Below are positions 23,290 to 35,538 of a stretch of DNA of 64,000 nt, piece after piece. Made by a program: the position numbers and the translations under genes. This stretch comes from Apium graveolens (taxonomy: Eukaryota; Streptophyta; Magnoliopsida; Apiales; Apiaceae), in contig NC_133647.1 of NCBI RefSeq assembly GCF_009905375.1, positions 9,065,788-9,129,787 on the forward strand, read 5' to 3'. Positions within the stretch are counted from its first letter, which is position 1, and each line of letters begins with the position of its first letter. Below the pieces are notes generated by a model. It had not been told where the DNA came from and did not search any database. It was given only the letters and a program-made list of their open reading frames with translations.

Positions 23290-26200
23290 GATTGCACTCG
23301 AGAAGTGTCTGTTGTTTCCAAAGTTGCAGTTGTTTCGTTGTCCTTTAAGTAAGGCAGCACATATTTCTTCATATCACTCGAAGAAATTTCAAGATGCCTT
23401 CCGGATAGTGTTATAAATTTTACCTTTCCAGCTTCATCTAGTGTCCTCAAACCGATCCAGTCTTCAAGATAGAGCTTTGTCTGCACTCCACACGACATAT
23501 TACGTTAAAGACAAAGGAAGGCATAGATGCTAATAGACCTGTTTACCCGATTCCATACGTACATTTTTGTTGTTACTAACCCTAGGATATAGAGATTGGT
23601 TATCAGATTCAGGCACAGATGTTACCTTCTGTGCGGGCAATATTGTGCTCCAGGATCCATCTTTGTAATAACCAAACAAAGCTGTTTCTCTTGGTATCAA
23701 AATTATATCTTGCTCAAACTGAAAAATTATACGAAAATAAGTTAATGAAAGATTACTACTAAACGACATTAATTAAACTACCCCAAGTTCCTAGATACTG
23801 TATTTTATTTTCAACTGCATCAAGTATAGATTCTACTGAAGTTAAATGGAAGTATGAACTTGCCATGATAAGCACCAAATTATGCAAGCTTGCAAACCGG
23901 TGCTTATAAGTCGAGTTTCTGTGGCCAGCAATTTCATTGTTAAGCTTCGGAAGAAACTTGCATGCATCCATATAATCATCAATGTCCTGTAATAAGTTTA
24001 TATATAACCTTCATATTAGTTGTACTTGGGAATGAATTACACCTGAAAAAGTTCTTAGAACTAGAAAACTCACTAGTTCTCCTAACTTACAGTTGGAATT
24101 TTAATATATCCGGCTGGTGCCAAGTGATTCTGCAGTGGATCACGAAATTAAGTTTTCCAACAAAATTGAAATATTGAACAGGCATTATTAATTTGTTTGT
24201 TTTTTGAATCTAATTGAAGTTTCATATTGGAAACTGTATCAAGAAAAGAGAATGACTTGTAAACCTGTAGGAATTTGCTATAAATTGCCGATTTGATTAA
24301 ACTGTCCACAAGTTTGCATAATACATCAGTCTGCACAAAGAAGAAATGTCAAAGCACAGCTGCAAGAGTTTGCAGATTATAAGAAAGAACTTCATGTCAA
24401 ATACTACAGAGTTACTAGTATATGAGAATTGTCAAAAATTGAAGGATGAACTGGCATGGAGGGCTTTGATATGCACCCGACAAAATGGAACAGATGCTTC
24501 ACCGACATGAGGACCTGCCAATGATATGAAATTCTTTACCTGTTTGTCGTTGCAAAAAAAAGACTCATTAGCGAATAAAAAATTTGACATTTTAGAAACC
24601 TGTAGATGATAGTAATATACAATATTATATTTGTATCGTTATATCATCTTATGTTTAACAATGTGATGAAATTAAGAAGAAGGCATCTCTGTTTGATTGA
24701 AAATGTATCTTGATAAGTTGAAGGTAGTTCAAATCAAAGTCAAGATTAACCATTAGGTGCTATATTAATATTTTTCGAGAAATTATCCTTACAGGAGGTG
24801 CTCCGTCGCAGAACTCAATGACCCCTCGCCCAACCATGTTACCCTGTACGACACAAGGAAATACCAATATGTTCAAGACGTTAAACAAAACAGCAAGATT
24901 GCATGATCTTTATGGAATTTATTCTGGTAATCTCTTTCCTAAGCAAGTTATAAATGTTTTCAGATGAAAAATTCTATTCAAAGCCCTAAAATAAACCTTT
25001 TTTTGCAGAATTCAACAAACAATTGATTCATAAACCACAATCTCGTCAGTCAGAACATTAGTTCCATTTCAAACATTTTGCATGTGGAATCAGTTAATAA
25101 GGTCGGTTGTCATATAAGATATCATAAGGTACAAACCCTTTCTCTATGAAACAAAGCTCGCTTCTGACCTGGGAAAATCCAACAATACTGTAACCCTTGC
25201 GGAGTTCACTCATTGTCTTCACCTATCAGTTGAAACAAGTGCATGATAATTTACAGGTAAAATATAAAAAGCCTTAATTTTTTTGTTGAATATAATGTGT
25301 TAAGCACTATTTCCCCACCTTCTCGCAGGCAATGTCAACCTACAAATCAGAGAAAGAATATGTCGGTTTACAACATAAAATCTTGATAAAGTGACACAAC
25401 TGGTAGTTCTTTGAATAAGATTTAAAGATTACCTGTTTTTCAAGAGGCATAAACCACGAATCCCATTTTCCATTTCCAATTTCACTACATTTGTATACAA
25501 CATAATTTAGAAAAATTTCAGGGTGTGAGAAGTTTAGGTAGGAAATACATTCAGAATTTTCAGCAACAAAAAGAAGTTATGTTTTGTTTAAACACTTTAT
25601 AAATTGAAGATATCTCAAGGATTTAGGTATAATCAGGGAGCAGAAAGCATAACCGTTAAATATATGATCCTATTGGGGCCTTCCTCTAACACCTTAAGGT
25701 TTTAGATAAGCTGGTTACTCAACATGGTATCAGAGCTTAGGCTGGCGGGAGAACTAAGATTCGATTTCCAGCCACCCCCAATATTCTCACAAATTAATGT
25801 GGACACTAAAGGCAATTAATACCCCAAAGATGGGTGCCGGTGTTCCACTCTTCGACCCATAAATGGGCTTTCGAGTGAGGGGGAGTGTTAAATATATGAT
25901 CCTATTGGGGCCTTCCTCTAACACCTTAAGGTTTTAGATGAGCTGGTTACTCAACAATAACATCAGACAATTATAATTGAATGTACACATACTATCCTTG
26001 AGCCGCAGAGCAATTGCATAACTTTTTTGCGAATATAATGCAATAGTACGTACATACAGTGTCCTCTATTCCCAGACCACTTGCTTAAACTTGTAGTAAA
26101 ATTCTTAACTCCCTCGCTTAAACAACTTTCGTGCATTCCTGCCAGATTATAAATATGAATAAGAAACTTAGGAAATTAGTGCTCATAGATTTTCTTAAGA

Positions 26201-27020
26201 ATCAGTTGATGGGCATATAAATGACCAAGTAGAATAAAAACAGACTCGTGTGAAGTTTCATATAAAGTTCTTTAAACTAAAAACAGCTAAAAATTGGCAA
26301 TAGACTGAAAACCAGTGACTCCGAAACAAGGAGGTACTTCAAAAGTTTTAACTGCAAGCATTCTGATCATATGTTACCCCTTGTCATTAAGATATCTATC
26401 CCCTATAATGCTTTGGAAGTTTGTATAATATCTTCACAGTTTTTTGTCTGTAATTTCCTCACCTTAGAATTTAGCAACATATGTAATAGATAATCAATAC
26501 AGAACTTATGAACTTATCATCGACATGAATTCAATAGCCCACAATATACGGACTACAGTAGTGACATAATACTTTCTTACATCAACAAAATTTTTCCTCT
26601 TTCAAGAAAAGACTATTTTCAAGAATTTAATCTGTGACTTAACGGATAGCAAGTAGACACTTAAGAAAGCACACTAAGCACGACTAAAGGATTTGTTTTA
26701 TATCTGAATGGATCGCCGTTCAATGCATAATACAGGTTTTTTGTACCCTTGTTTAGAGTAGGTATAATCTTGAGACCTTAAAGCCATCAAACTGATGTGA
26801 TCATAAAATTTAATTCATGAACAAGACCTAAAACACATTTACATACATATTTTGAATTTTTGCAGTTACAGAAATACACTTTTCATTTGAATTCGATTAT
26901 ATACGAAACACGTACTTAAAATCGAGAAAATGTTACAGAAACATTACCATGAAAGACCACAAAAGGTAGAGCACCTGTAGTTGCTACCATAAGACTAAAG
27001 ATCATGCATCTCATAAGCAT
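23211..27020 (-). CDS. PPT1: palmitoyl-protein thioesterase (PPT1 family), 12 exons
   Basis: Exons in transcript order: 27020-26948, 26138-26054, 25484-25433, 25339-25319, 25222-25169, 24843-24793, 24539-24477, 24330-24265, 24129-24091, 23986-23864, 23718-23626, 23480-23211; 990 bases, 329 codons, phases consistent. Residues 1-16 form a hydrophobic signal-like start, then ALPFVVFHG, the family's first beta strand. The lipase serine is in GFSQG (Ser94); Asp213 (FEQDIILIP) and His269 (SGRHLEIS) complete the triad with spacing near that of human PPT1. The enzyme removes palmitate from S-acylated proteins in the lysosome or vacuole (family knowledge). Odd points: the intron after 23864 has a GC donor, exon 4 is only 21 bases, the usual HGIGD motif reads HGMHE, and the C-terminal tail ends in a 52-bp duplication. 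Exon 1 could alternatively start beyond another intron. Confidence 0.92.
25654..25956 (+). mobile_element. TRIM (miniature LTR retroelement), complete, in thioesterase intron 2
   Basis: Two 71-bp direct repeats (25654-25724 and 25886-25956), differing at the first base and one internal base, flank a 161-bp interior. The interior begins with TGGTATCAGAGCTT, the tRNA-iMet primer site, and ends with the purine tract GAGTGAGGGGGAG. The five bases ATAAC stand directly on both sides (25649-25653, 25957-25961) as a perfect target duplication. There is no coding capacity, as expected for TRIMs, which rely on other elements. It is in sense opposite to the host gene and does not touch an exon. Confidence 0.93.
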
Positions 27021-27225
27021 TATTAATAATGTACAAGATGAAATATCAATCTCAAATTACTACCAGAAGGTAATGCATAACATGTATGTGTAAAGAGAGA
27101 TGATTGTTTAGGGAGCTTGGCTATGTTGGTTGTTGCAAGAAAATGGGAGAAGAAGGTGAGAGTGAAGTGATAATCTAAAGCAAGTTATTTGATCAGGAGG
27201 ACAACGTTTTTACGTGCCGTGTAGC

Positions 27226-27232
27226 ATTTATA
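27226..27232 (-). promoter_or_regulatory. possible TATA box of the thioesterase gene
   Basis: Minus-strand TATAAAT lies about 205 bases before the chosen ATG. Downstream leader sequence is C/T-rich, as in plant 5' UTRs. Spacing only; other TATA-like words occur nearby. Confidence 0.35.
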
Positions 27233-27239
27233 GTTTGAC

Positions 27240-27846
27240 AATAAGTAAACTACCTGCTGATATTTGAAAATGTCTCAATTTAAAAATATCTCCATCTTTT
27301 ATTATTTCTTTGCTAGCTAAGAGGCATGACAAATTATATTCTTTTTTTATATAATGATAATTAATATTCTTATTCAAAAAGAAGATACTTCCTCTGTTCC
27401 ATCCGATTGTATACAAATTTTTTTCAATACTCGACATGCATTTTACGGTAAATACAAAGTATAATTTCATAATTTATTTTTGAATTTTGTTTGTATTAAA
27501 CATTAAACAACAATTTTTGAAGAAAAAATTATAAAAATTATTTGCGGAACTGTAGTTTAAATGAGTCTTAAAATACGTACTGAGTCCCCGTCCGCCAATG
27601 TCACAACTAGAAATATGGCATCAAATACCGGTTCACAACCGATCTTAAAAAAAAATTGTACCGATATTTTCGAGTGATGTTAAATGTCATTTTAACATAA
27701 GCCTATTACAATATTTTCTATTTATGTTTGAATGTGCACACCTAGAGGGAGGGGTGAATAGGTGTTATGAATAACTAATACCGATTTTTATGTGTTACCA
27801 AATATTTATCAAATTGTGAGACAACTTGATATTAAGTTTAAATATA
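27240..27846. other. intergenic; short copia LTR-like remnant at 27730-27775
   Basis: No gene. The segment cacacctagagggaggggtg followed by aataggtg resembles, in reverse orientation, the C-rich LTR ends of the Sirevirus-like elements in this window. It may be an old LTR scrap. The remainder is AT-rich and unremarkable. Confidence 0.35.
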
Positions 27847-28244
27847 TGTTGTCAGCGAGCTGACTCTGAATATGCAATGTAGAATAAAGATGATAGGGGA
27901 TAAAATAAATCTTAATTACGTCATTAATGTGACATTAATTGCATCTAGAACTGCCAGACCCATTAAAGAAGGCCATATGTATGACATTCAGACCAAGAAG
28001 ATTAACACATTGATTAGGCCCAAGAAGGTTAACACATTGATCAAGTCTGATGGAACAGAGAAGGCCCAATAGCCCTGAATATTAAATAATTTCGTAATTA
28101 ATTAATATGGGATAAATCAGCTGATCAGTGAAGTCTAAAAAGGACAAATTCCTTGGAGATTGGCCTCCAAAAAATTCCATAGGATAAGGAATCAACTTCC
28201 TGCATTATAGGACTCCAAATTCCATTTTAATTCTGAGACTTATC
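27847..28244 (+). repeat. gypsy 5' LTR, left part (start uncertain)
   Basis: This segment is the left flank of the Angela-like insertion and should be U3 of the gypsy LTR. A likely start is TGTTGTCAGC at 27847, which pairs with the terminal AACA at 37325; this is a guess since the 3' LTR is not in view. It contains an imperfect duplication of a 30-base stretch (gttaacacattgat at about 27993 and 28030). Confidence 0.4.
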
Positions 28245-29801
28245 TGTTAGTGTTTGTGCCCTAGAGACAACACTATGATGTTTTAGTTTAAGACATTATG
28301 ATTATTAATGTTTATGTTCTATCGATTATTCTCTTTATAATTTATTAATTCTTAATTTACTGCGATATAAATGTTAGATTAATAAATGTCCTTTGAATAT
28401 GATATGCGATTCTATATCTCTAAATATGTGACTTAGAAATGAGATTATGAGAATAGTATCAATATTCCTAAAGGTCCCTAGTCAGAGTATTATTATTAAG
28501 AGATAATAATAGTGCATTAAGACTAATGTGTTTGTTGACTGATGATCACATCTCATTGATAATAGGTATAGTGATACTAAAGTCAAAGACACAGGCAGAT
28601 GTACATGTATATGGTGCTGGATAGACCCGATGTGAGATTATACATGTCTGTTGTGTCATAAGTAATTATCACAGTGATAATGATGTAATGGTCCTTAAAT
28701 CTGAAGTCATTATATATCTATACGAGAATTTATATACATTGATTCCATTAAAAGTTATCCTTGACCGGGTAATGATAAAAGTGGACATTGGGTATATTAT
28801 GAATCGTATGAGAAATATGAATGATTTAGAAGGATTTAACCCTCCTATTTTAGGAGTGATATTATTTGCCTCTTTTGTGAGCTAGACTACGAAATGCATG
28901 GTCACGCTCAAATGTTGATTTGATATGATAGTCTACTCATTGATCAAGGAAACCTGGATTAAACATTGATGAGGATGACACATTACATGCCTCTGGTTTA
29001 ATCTATAATATGTGGTTAAAGGGATTATATTACATTGTACATTATTCACGAAAGGTTTAATCGATCACCGATTCAATTATTATTACTTGGGTAGCAATGA
29101 TGTATTACTAGATGCCGCTCATTGTTTATGATTTTAAATTAGATTTAAAATTTGCTGCCAACTTAATAATAACCTATAGGGTCACACACAAAGAATACTT
29201 GAAGGATTTAATTTAAATTGGATTTAAATTATATTAAAGTAATTCAAATTATTTATAATATTAATTAAGTATGACTTAATTAATTAGATAAATATTGATA
29301 TTCGAATTTACGAATATTAATTATGAAATTTATTTGTTAAATAATTAAGTGAGACTTAATTATAATACAAATAGGAATTTCGAATTAATAATAACTCCTA
29401 ATTAGTTAAGAGTTATAATTCATTTTTCTACTCTCTATATAATATCTCTTGTGTAGTTGATTTTTATGTGCAAAAGAATTTTACTAAAACCCTAGCCACC
29501 AAGGGAGAAGATGGAGAGAGCAAGAAGAAACGAGTTTGTGCTAGTACACTTCCAATCCTTGCGTTCAAGCATTCGTGTGGATACCGATAGAGCGTAGATC
29601 GTGAGAGTGGGATGCGTGGTGATTGAATAAATTTTGGATCTCCATTAGTCAAGCAATTTGTAAAGCTTCTTAAGGTAAACAATCTGATCTACGAATTAAA
29701 TATCTATTTTTTGCATGGATTTTGCGGTGGGTTTCGAAAATTCTGATTTTTCACGTTTTTAATTACTGTTTCCGTTGCGTTTATGTGCTCGAAACCCAAC
29801 A
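28245..29801 (+). repeat. 5' LTR of Angela-like copia
   Basis: Begins TGTTAGTGTTTGTGCC, ends CCCAACA. TATA box TATATAAT at 29436-29443 puts the transcript start near 29470. The following bases acggcatcagagc are a mutated iMet primer site. Confidence 0.9.
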
Positions 29802-31895
29802 ACGGCATCAGAGCTACTTGCGAAAAGTGTTTAATTCATTTATGTGTTTACTGGTTTATGATGATAACATGTATACAATATTCCATGACTGTTATATATG
29901 CGATTTTGTATGTTTTACATGTTATTATGTTTATATATGCGTATGTATATATATGTTTTGAATATATGATATTCATGAGAGTTGTATAATCATATGATGA
30001 TTATATAATCTATATATATACTGATATATACATGTTTTGTGTTTGTTCTTATTATAAGAATCGTATTTGATACGATTCTGAATCGGATGTAGCAGATTTG
30101 CTGAAATCTGTGTCTGGTGTCCGATTTTGGCAAACGAATACGCTATTTCATATGGAATCGAGTGTATGAACGTAACTGATAGATAAAGCTATCATCGACT
30201 GATCTGTAAGGTGTTTGACGTCGTTTAGGCCCTGTAATCTGCGATTTAATGTTATCAGATTTAATTTTGAATTTTCTGATTATTTTAATATTTGGTTTTT
30301 ATGATTAGATCATGATGGGTATGATATGTTAAGATCAGATTATGTGTTTTAACATGTTATTTTGTGTTAATTGAGCATGGTGGATGGTTATGGCTTGTGA
30401 CCTTAGGTTAATGGTTTTGGTTTTTCAAATACGGCTTGCATGTCGTTTAATCTTGTAATTATTAAATCTCGAATGTAACTCGAGTTCTTCTTGTAAGTTC
30501 ATTAGATTAGTTTACATATTTCATTCTTGTAATGTACATGAAGACATGAAGATTTGAAGATCAAGGGTAATCCCACACGGAGGCCATCCAAGGAAGCAAT
30601 ACAAGAAATAAGACATGTAATAGTTAGCCTGTATTTATTTTCCACCTTAGATTGACCTAGATCTTTGTCATTAGCTTGATAAATATCACATAGGATGAAG
30701 CCATAATCAACCACGTTTATTTATTGCACTTTACATATATATGAGTATATGATAAATGTATGTGTAGAGTAATTTATAAAAATGCATGCTTAATTAGATT
30801 AAGGATGTATGTATTAGATACGACACTCATGTCATGCTTGCTAAACAAGATAAAATCTGTAACGATTCAAGATTTTAAAATGAACAAACGATTATGAGAT
30901 TCTCGTGTTTATGAAACACAGAATAAAATACAAATTTTCTTTGTTTCTAACATGGGGCGATTTTGTCAAAAGTGAGTTCATTGAATTTGTAAGGTTGTGG
31001 GTTTTAAGCGAGACCGTTGTGACTCCCTTACTACCTAGAAATCAAACCATTGACGAATATTTATTTGAAGTATTTTATTCAAGGAAAAATTGGGAATCTC
31101 TTTATGATGGGATCATGATCATTTTAAATTAACAAAACCCCAAACTTAATATTAAGTTGATCAGATGTCTTCCAATGAGTCTAATGCGTTAACCCCTAGA
31201 TCGACCAGGAGTGGGTTTGCCAAAGCGAAGTACTCCTATCTATCGTGGGAGATGTGTTGAAGTATATTGATATTTTTTGACTATTGGGTTTGACTTAACT
31301 AAGTTATCACGGTTAAAGAGAGGAAAACTATCCTCTTGGTCACAGGTTCGAATCCCACGGGAGGAGAATTTATGATTATGCCTCCTGAGCCAGAGCATGT
31401 CGCTTAAATGCGGTTTACCTTGGTTCACGTGGTTTGCACGCTATTGCGTGAGCCCGTAGGGTTTACCCAGTGCGCACCTGAAGGGTAGCGGCTGCGGGTT
31501 ACCTACGATAAAAAAAAATTTATCACAATAGGATTGTGAACTTAGAGGCATAAAGTTTGGCGAGATTTATTAGATAAATATGAACAAATGTTTATCCACC
31601 AAGCTATCCAAGAGTTATATAGTTGATATAATTGACAAATGTTATCTACCTAAATAATAATATTTTAGGAGAAAAGCCAGAGTTGACCTAACGCGTGGTG
31701 AAATATGGATCTTGGCTCACTAGAAAGGATACAGAATATATTTTTTTCGAATTAATAGTTAGGGCTATTGTTTTGATAAAAATAGTGGGAGATATATATT
31801 GTGAATATATATATATATGAATAATCACTTGAACATAATTTAATGATCATCTGTAGACTAAGTCATTTTATGCACTTTAATATTGTAGATATCAA
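29802..31895 (+). other. untranslated leader of Angela-like copia
   Basis: 2.1 kb between primer site and gag. It contains no long frame and carries a SINE. Long leaders of this kind are usual in BARE/Angela elements. Confidence 0.6.
31311..31519 (+). mobile_element. tRNA-derived SINE nested in Angela-like leader
   Basis: A pol III B-box-like ggttcgaatcc lies at about 31343, the body is GC-richer than its surroundings, and the 3' end is a run of A (31510-31518). The 7-base duplication ttatcac stands before (31304-31310) and after (31520-31526). The 5' tRNA part with an A box seems short, so this copy may be 5'-truncated. Length near 209 bp fits plant SINEs. Confidence 0.78.
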
Positions 31896-34800
31896 ATGAC
31901 AAATAACACAAATAACTTCTCTATGTAATAGTCCTTGAGAAGGACAAGCTGACATGAAATAATTTCCTCGATTGACATGGGAACTTGAGGATTGTCCTCG
32001 GGTTCAAGGATGTCACTCAAACCCCTCCCTTATTTCTTCTAGCTGAGAATGAAACATGTGCAGAACAAAATACTTACCAAAAGAAAATTAATTATGCAAC
32101 TGATGTTTCATGTCTCATGCTTATTATTTTGAGTGCTGAGCTTTAGAAGCAACAAGAGAATAATGATGCTTATGATATGATTGAGCACCTTCAAAAGATG
32201 TTTGAAGTATAGGCTCGCCAGAAAGATTTGACAATAATAAGGCACCATACTTTTGCATTAATGGGAGAATCATATCCGGTTGGACCACATGTTCTAAAGG
32301 TGATAGGCATATGTACCTTAATATTTTGGGTTTCAAGAATGCTCTAGAGACTCAGTTTGATTTGATCAAATGATCTTTGAACAACTTATATTCTCGGTTT
32401 GTTAAGAACAAAAGGAATGAGATACACAGAACACTCATTGAGTTGTTAAGCATGTTTAGAACTGCTGAAAATAACACGGTAAAGGCATGAATTATGTCCA
32501 TATTGATGATGTACACATGGAATGCAAATGGGAAAGGAAAGTGGACAGGCAAGGTGAAGATTTGATCTTATTCGGTGCCAAGCAAAGTCCAATCCCAAAG
32601 GGCTTTTGAAGTCTAATAGTGGTGTTGCTAAAGGAGATGATTGTCATTTTTGTGGAAATAACTAGATGAATGGAAGTTAAATTGTCGAGCTTATTTGGAA
32701 GATCTAAAGAAGAAGACTAGCAATGGTCAAGCTTCAAGTATAGGGTTAGAATTGGAGCAGAAGTTGTTGCTCTAGTTGAAGGAACTCGATACCTAATTTT
32801 TCCCATAAGGCGAGATAGAGAACTTAATTAAATTGTTATTACGTGCATGCCTTTAGCTGATACATTAAGTCAATTTCTTGTCAGGACAAGAAAGGTTTTC
32901 ATTTTAATTAAATAAACAATACTTGTTTATTCTATTTCAATGATAAGACTTATAATGTTGCACAATTAGTTAACAATTTATATGTTACCTCTAGCATTGT
33001 CGTTAAGCCATATTAATGAGAAATGCATTTCTGAGTTACATATAGATGAATACTTGGATAAGTTTGATTTCGAATCATACGGAAGATGCGAACTTTGTCT
33101 CATTGGCAAAATGACTAAAGCTTCTTTTACCTGATCAGGTGAAAGGGCCACCGAACGATTATGACTTATACATAATGATGTATGTGGTTAAATTCGTATT
33201 ATGGCAAGGGGGCTTATACTACTTCATAACATTTACTGATGATTTCGGTAGATATGGATATGTGGTTCTTATAAAGAACAAATCTGATTCTTTTGAAATG
33301 TTCAAAGAATATAAGGCCGAAGTAGAAAAGAAAACAAGGAAAAAGTATAAAAGTTTTATGATCAGATCGTGGAGGAGAATACTTAAACCTCAATTTCAAG
33401 AGTTTCTTGAAGGAGTGTGATAGTGTATCAAAACTTACTCCTTCTGGAAAACCTCAATGAAATAGGGATTCTGAGAGGAGAAATCGTACCTTGTTGGACA
33501 TAGTGCGATCGATGATGAGTCAAGCGGATCTTCCATTCAGTTTCTAGGGTTATACTCTAGAAATGGTTGCATATACACTTAACCAAGTTCCGACTAAAGC
33601 GGTTCAAAATACTCCGTATGAGATATAGAGTGATGAATGTCATAGCATGTCATTTATGAAAATTTGGGGACGTGAAGCATTTGTAAAATGTTTAGCCTCT
33701 GACAAGCTTGGACTAAAATTAGATAGATGCTATTTTGTGGGATATCCAAGTGAGACTAGGGTATAATTTTATAATCCTTTCAAGAATAAAGTGTTTGTTG
33801 CTCAGGACGCTGTATTTCTTAAGGGAGAACTACTTTCTAATAAAATCAGTGGGAGGATAATACATCTCGATGAAGATCGAGAACCATATGATAACATTGA
33901 ACCAGAGTTGGAATAAGATTAGGATGTACATTAAAATGTTGAAAGTAATCCTGTTTAGGAAACACAGGTTATTCGTAGATCTAGTAGGATTCACCATGAG
34001 CCCGGGAGAAATTATGAATTTCTTTTAACTCAAGATAGTGATGTGATACTTACGGATAATGATAAGCCTTTCACCTACCCAGATGCTAGGAACAGTTCAG
34101 ACTCCGAGAGATGGCTAGAGGCCATGAAATCCGAGATGGAATACATGTATCAAAATAAAGTATTGACTTTAGTTGATCCACTCGAAGGGGTAAAACCTAT
34201 AGGGTGCAAGTGGGTTTTCAAGAAGAAAACTGACATGGATGGTAAAGTACAGACCTATAAGGTGCGACTAGTGGCAAAAGGTTTCAAACAAATTCATGGT
34301 ATAGACTATGATGAGACTTTTTCACTAGTTACTATGGTCAAGTCCATCAGAATTTTGTTAGCAGTAGTTGTTTACTTTGACTATGAAATTTGGCAAATGG
34401 ATGTCAAAACTGCTTTCTTATATGGGAGCCTTGAAGAGGATGTATATATAATACAACCTGAGGGTTTTATCGATCCAAAGTTTGCTAAGATAGTTTGTAA
34501 TTTCTTCTATCTATTTATAGATTGAAGCAAGCCTCAAGGAGAATGAATATTTATTTTGATGAAACGGTCAAAGAGTTTGGTTTTATTCAAAATGAAGATG
34601 AACCATGTGTTTGCAAGAAGGTTAGTGGGAGCCATGTGACATTCCTAGTATTATATGTAGATGACATATAACAAATAAGGAATGTCATACCTTCTCTACA
34701 GGCTGTTAAGACTTGGTTGAGAAATAGTTTCTCGATGAAAGACTTAGGCGATGCTACCTATATATTAGGGATCAATATCTATAGAGATAGATTGAAGAGA

Positions 34801-35524
34801 TTAATCGACCGAGTCGGAGTACATACATTGATAAAATATTGCATCATTTTAGGATGAAGGAGACAAAGAAAGGATATATTTCGATGTCTCATGGGATAGT
34901 GATCTCAAAAGATAATTGCCCCTAAATCATTAGATGATAAGGGCCGTTTGAGAAAGCTCCATATGCTTTAGCAATTGGATCTATAAAGTGTACAATAATA
35001 TATATTTATCCCGATGTTTCATATGCTTTGAGCATGACGATCAGATACCAGTCTAATCCAGGTGAGGGTCACTGGATAGTTTTCAAGAATATTCTTAAGT
35101 ACTTAAAGAGGACTAAAGATTTATTTTTGGTGTATGGAGAAGATAGGGAACTGGTTGTAAAGGGTTACACTAATACTAGTTTCTTAACCTAATTTATGGA
35201 TAGACAAGGATAATTATGTGTCTATGCTTGGTTTGTGTTTTGTCTAAATATAATTGATGTTAGCTTGAATAGTTCACATCAAGAACATTGATGATTCTAT
35301 GGAAGCCGAATATATGATATTTTTTTTGAACAGCCATGGAGAATGTTTAAGCATGTCCTTAGGCAATATCGCCTTATAAATGAGATTAATGATTAAGGAG
35401 ATATAAATGTAAAGTGCATAGTAATGATAGTGTTGCAGAGCCACTGACTAAGGCTTTATCACAGCAGAAGTACGATGGTCATACTAGTTCCATGAGTATT
35501 AGATACATGGGTGATTGGCTCTAG
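31896..35524 (+). pseudogene. gag-pol of Angela-like copia, heavily decayed
   Basis: Gag begins at ATG 31896 (MTNNTNNFSM) with a DWHGNLRIVL-like capsid word near 31990. A remnant zinc knuckle CHFCGNN is near 32645. Integrase core fragments lie at 33139-33420 (FITFTDDFGRYGYV). RT at 34043-34525 keeps KWVFKKKTDMDGK and MDVKTAFLYGSLEED, and YVDDI at about 34655 is followed by a stop. RNase H ends at TAG 35524 after ADPLTKAL-like and RYMGDWL words. Several frames are needed to follow it, so frameshifts as well as nonsense codons have gathered. Confidence 0.85.
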
Positions 35525-35538
35525 TGCAAGTGAGAGAT

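Noticed and set aside
27012..27100. Alternative first exon of the thioesterase further upstream
   Set aside because: Candidate donors near 27065 do not give the right phase, while reading straight through yields a signal-like N terminus joined to ALPFVVFHG.
31335..31365. tRNA gene suggested by ggttcgaatcc
   Set aside because: No cloverleaf with acceptor stem can be drawn and an A tail with target duplications follows; it is a SINE.
32124..32336. Minus-strand frames inside the Angela-like and other retroelements
   Set aside because: They are shadows of the gag-pol remnants on the other strand and show no own similarity.
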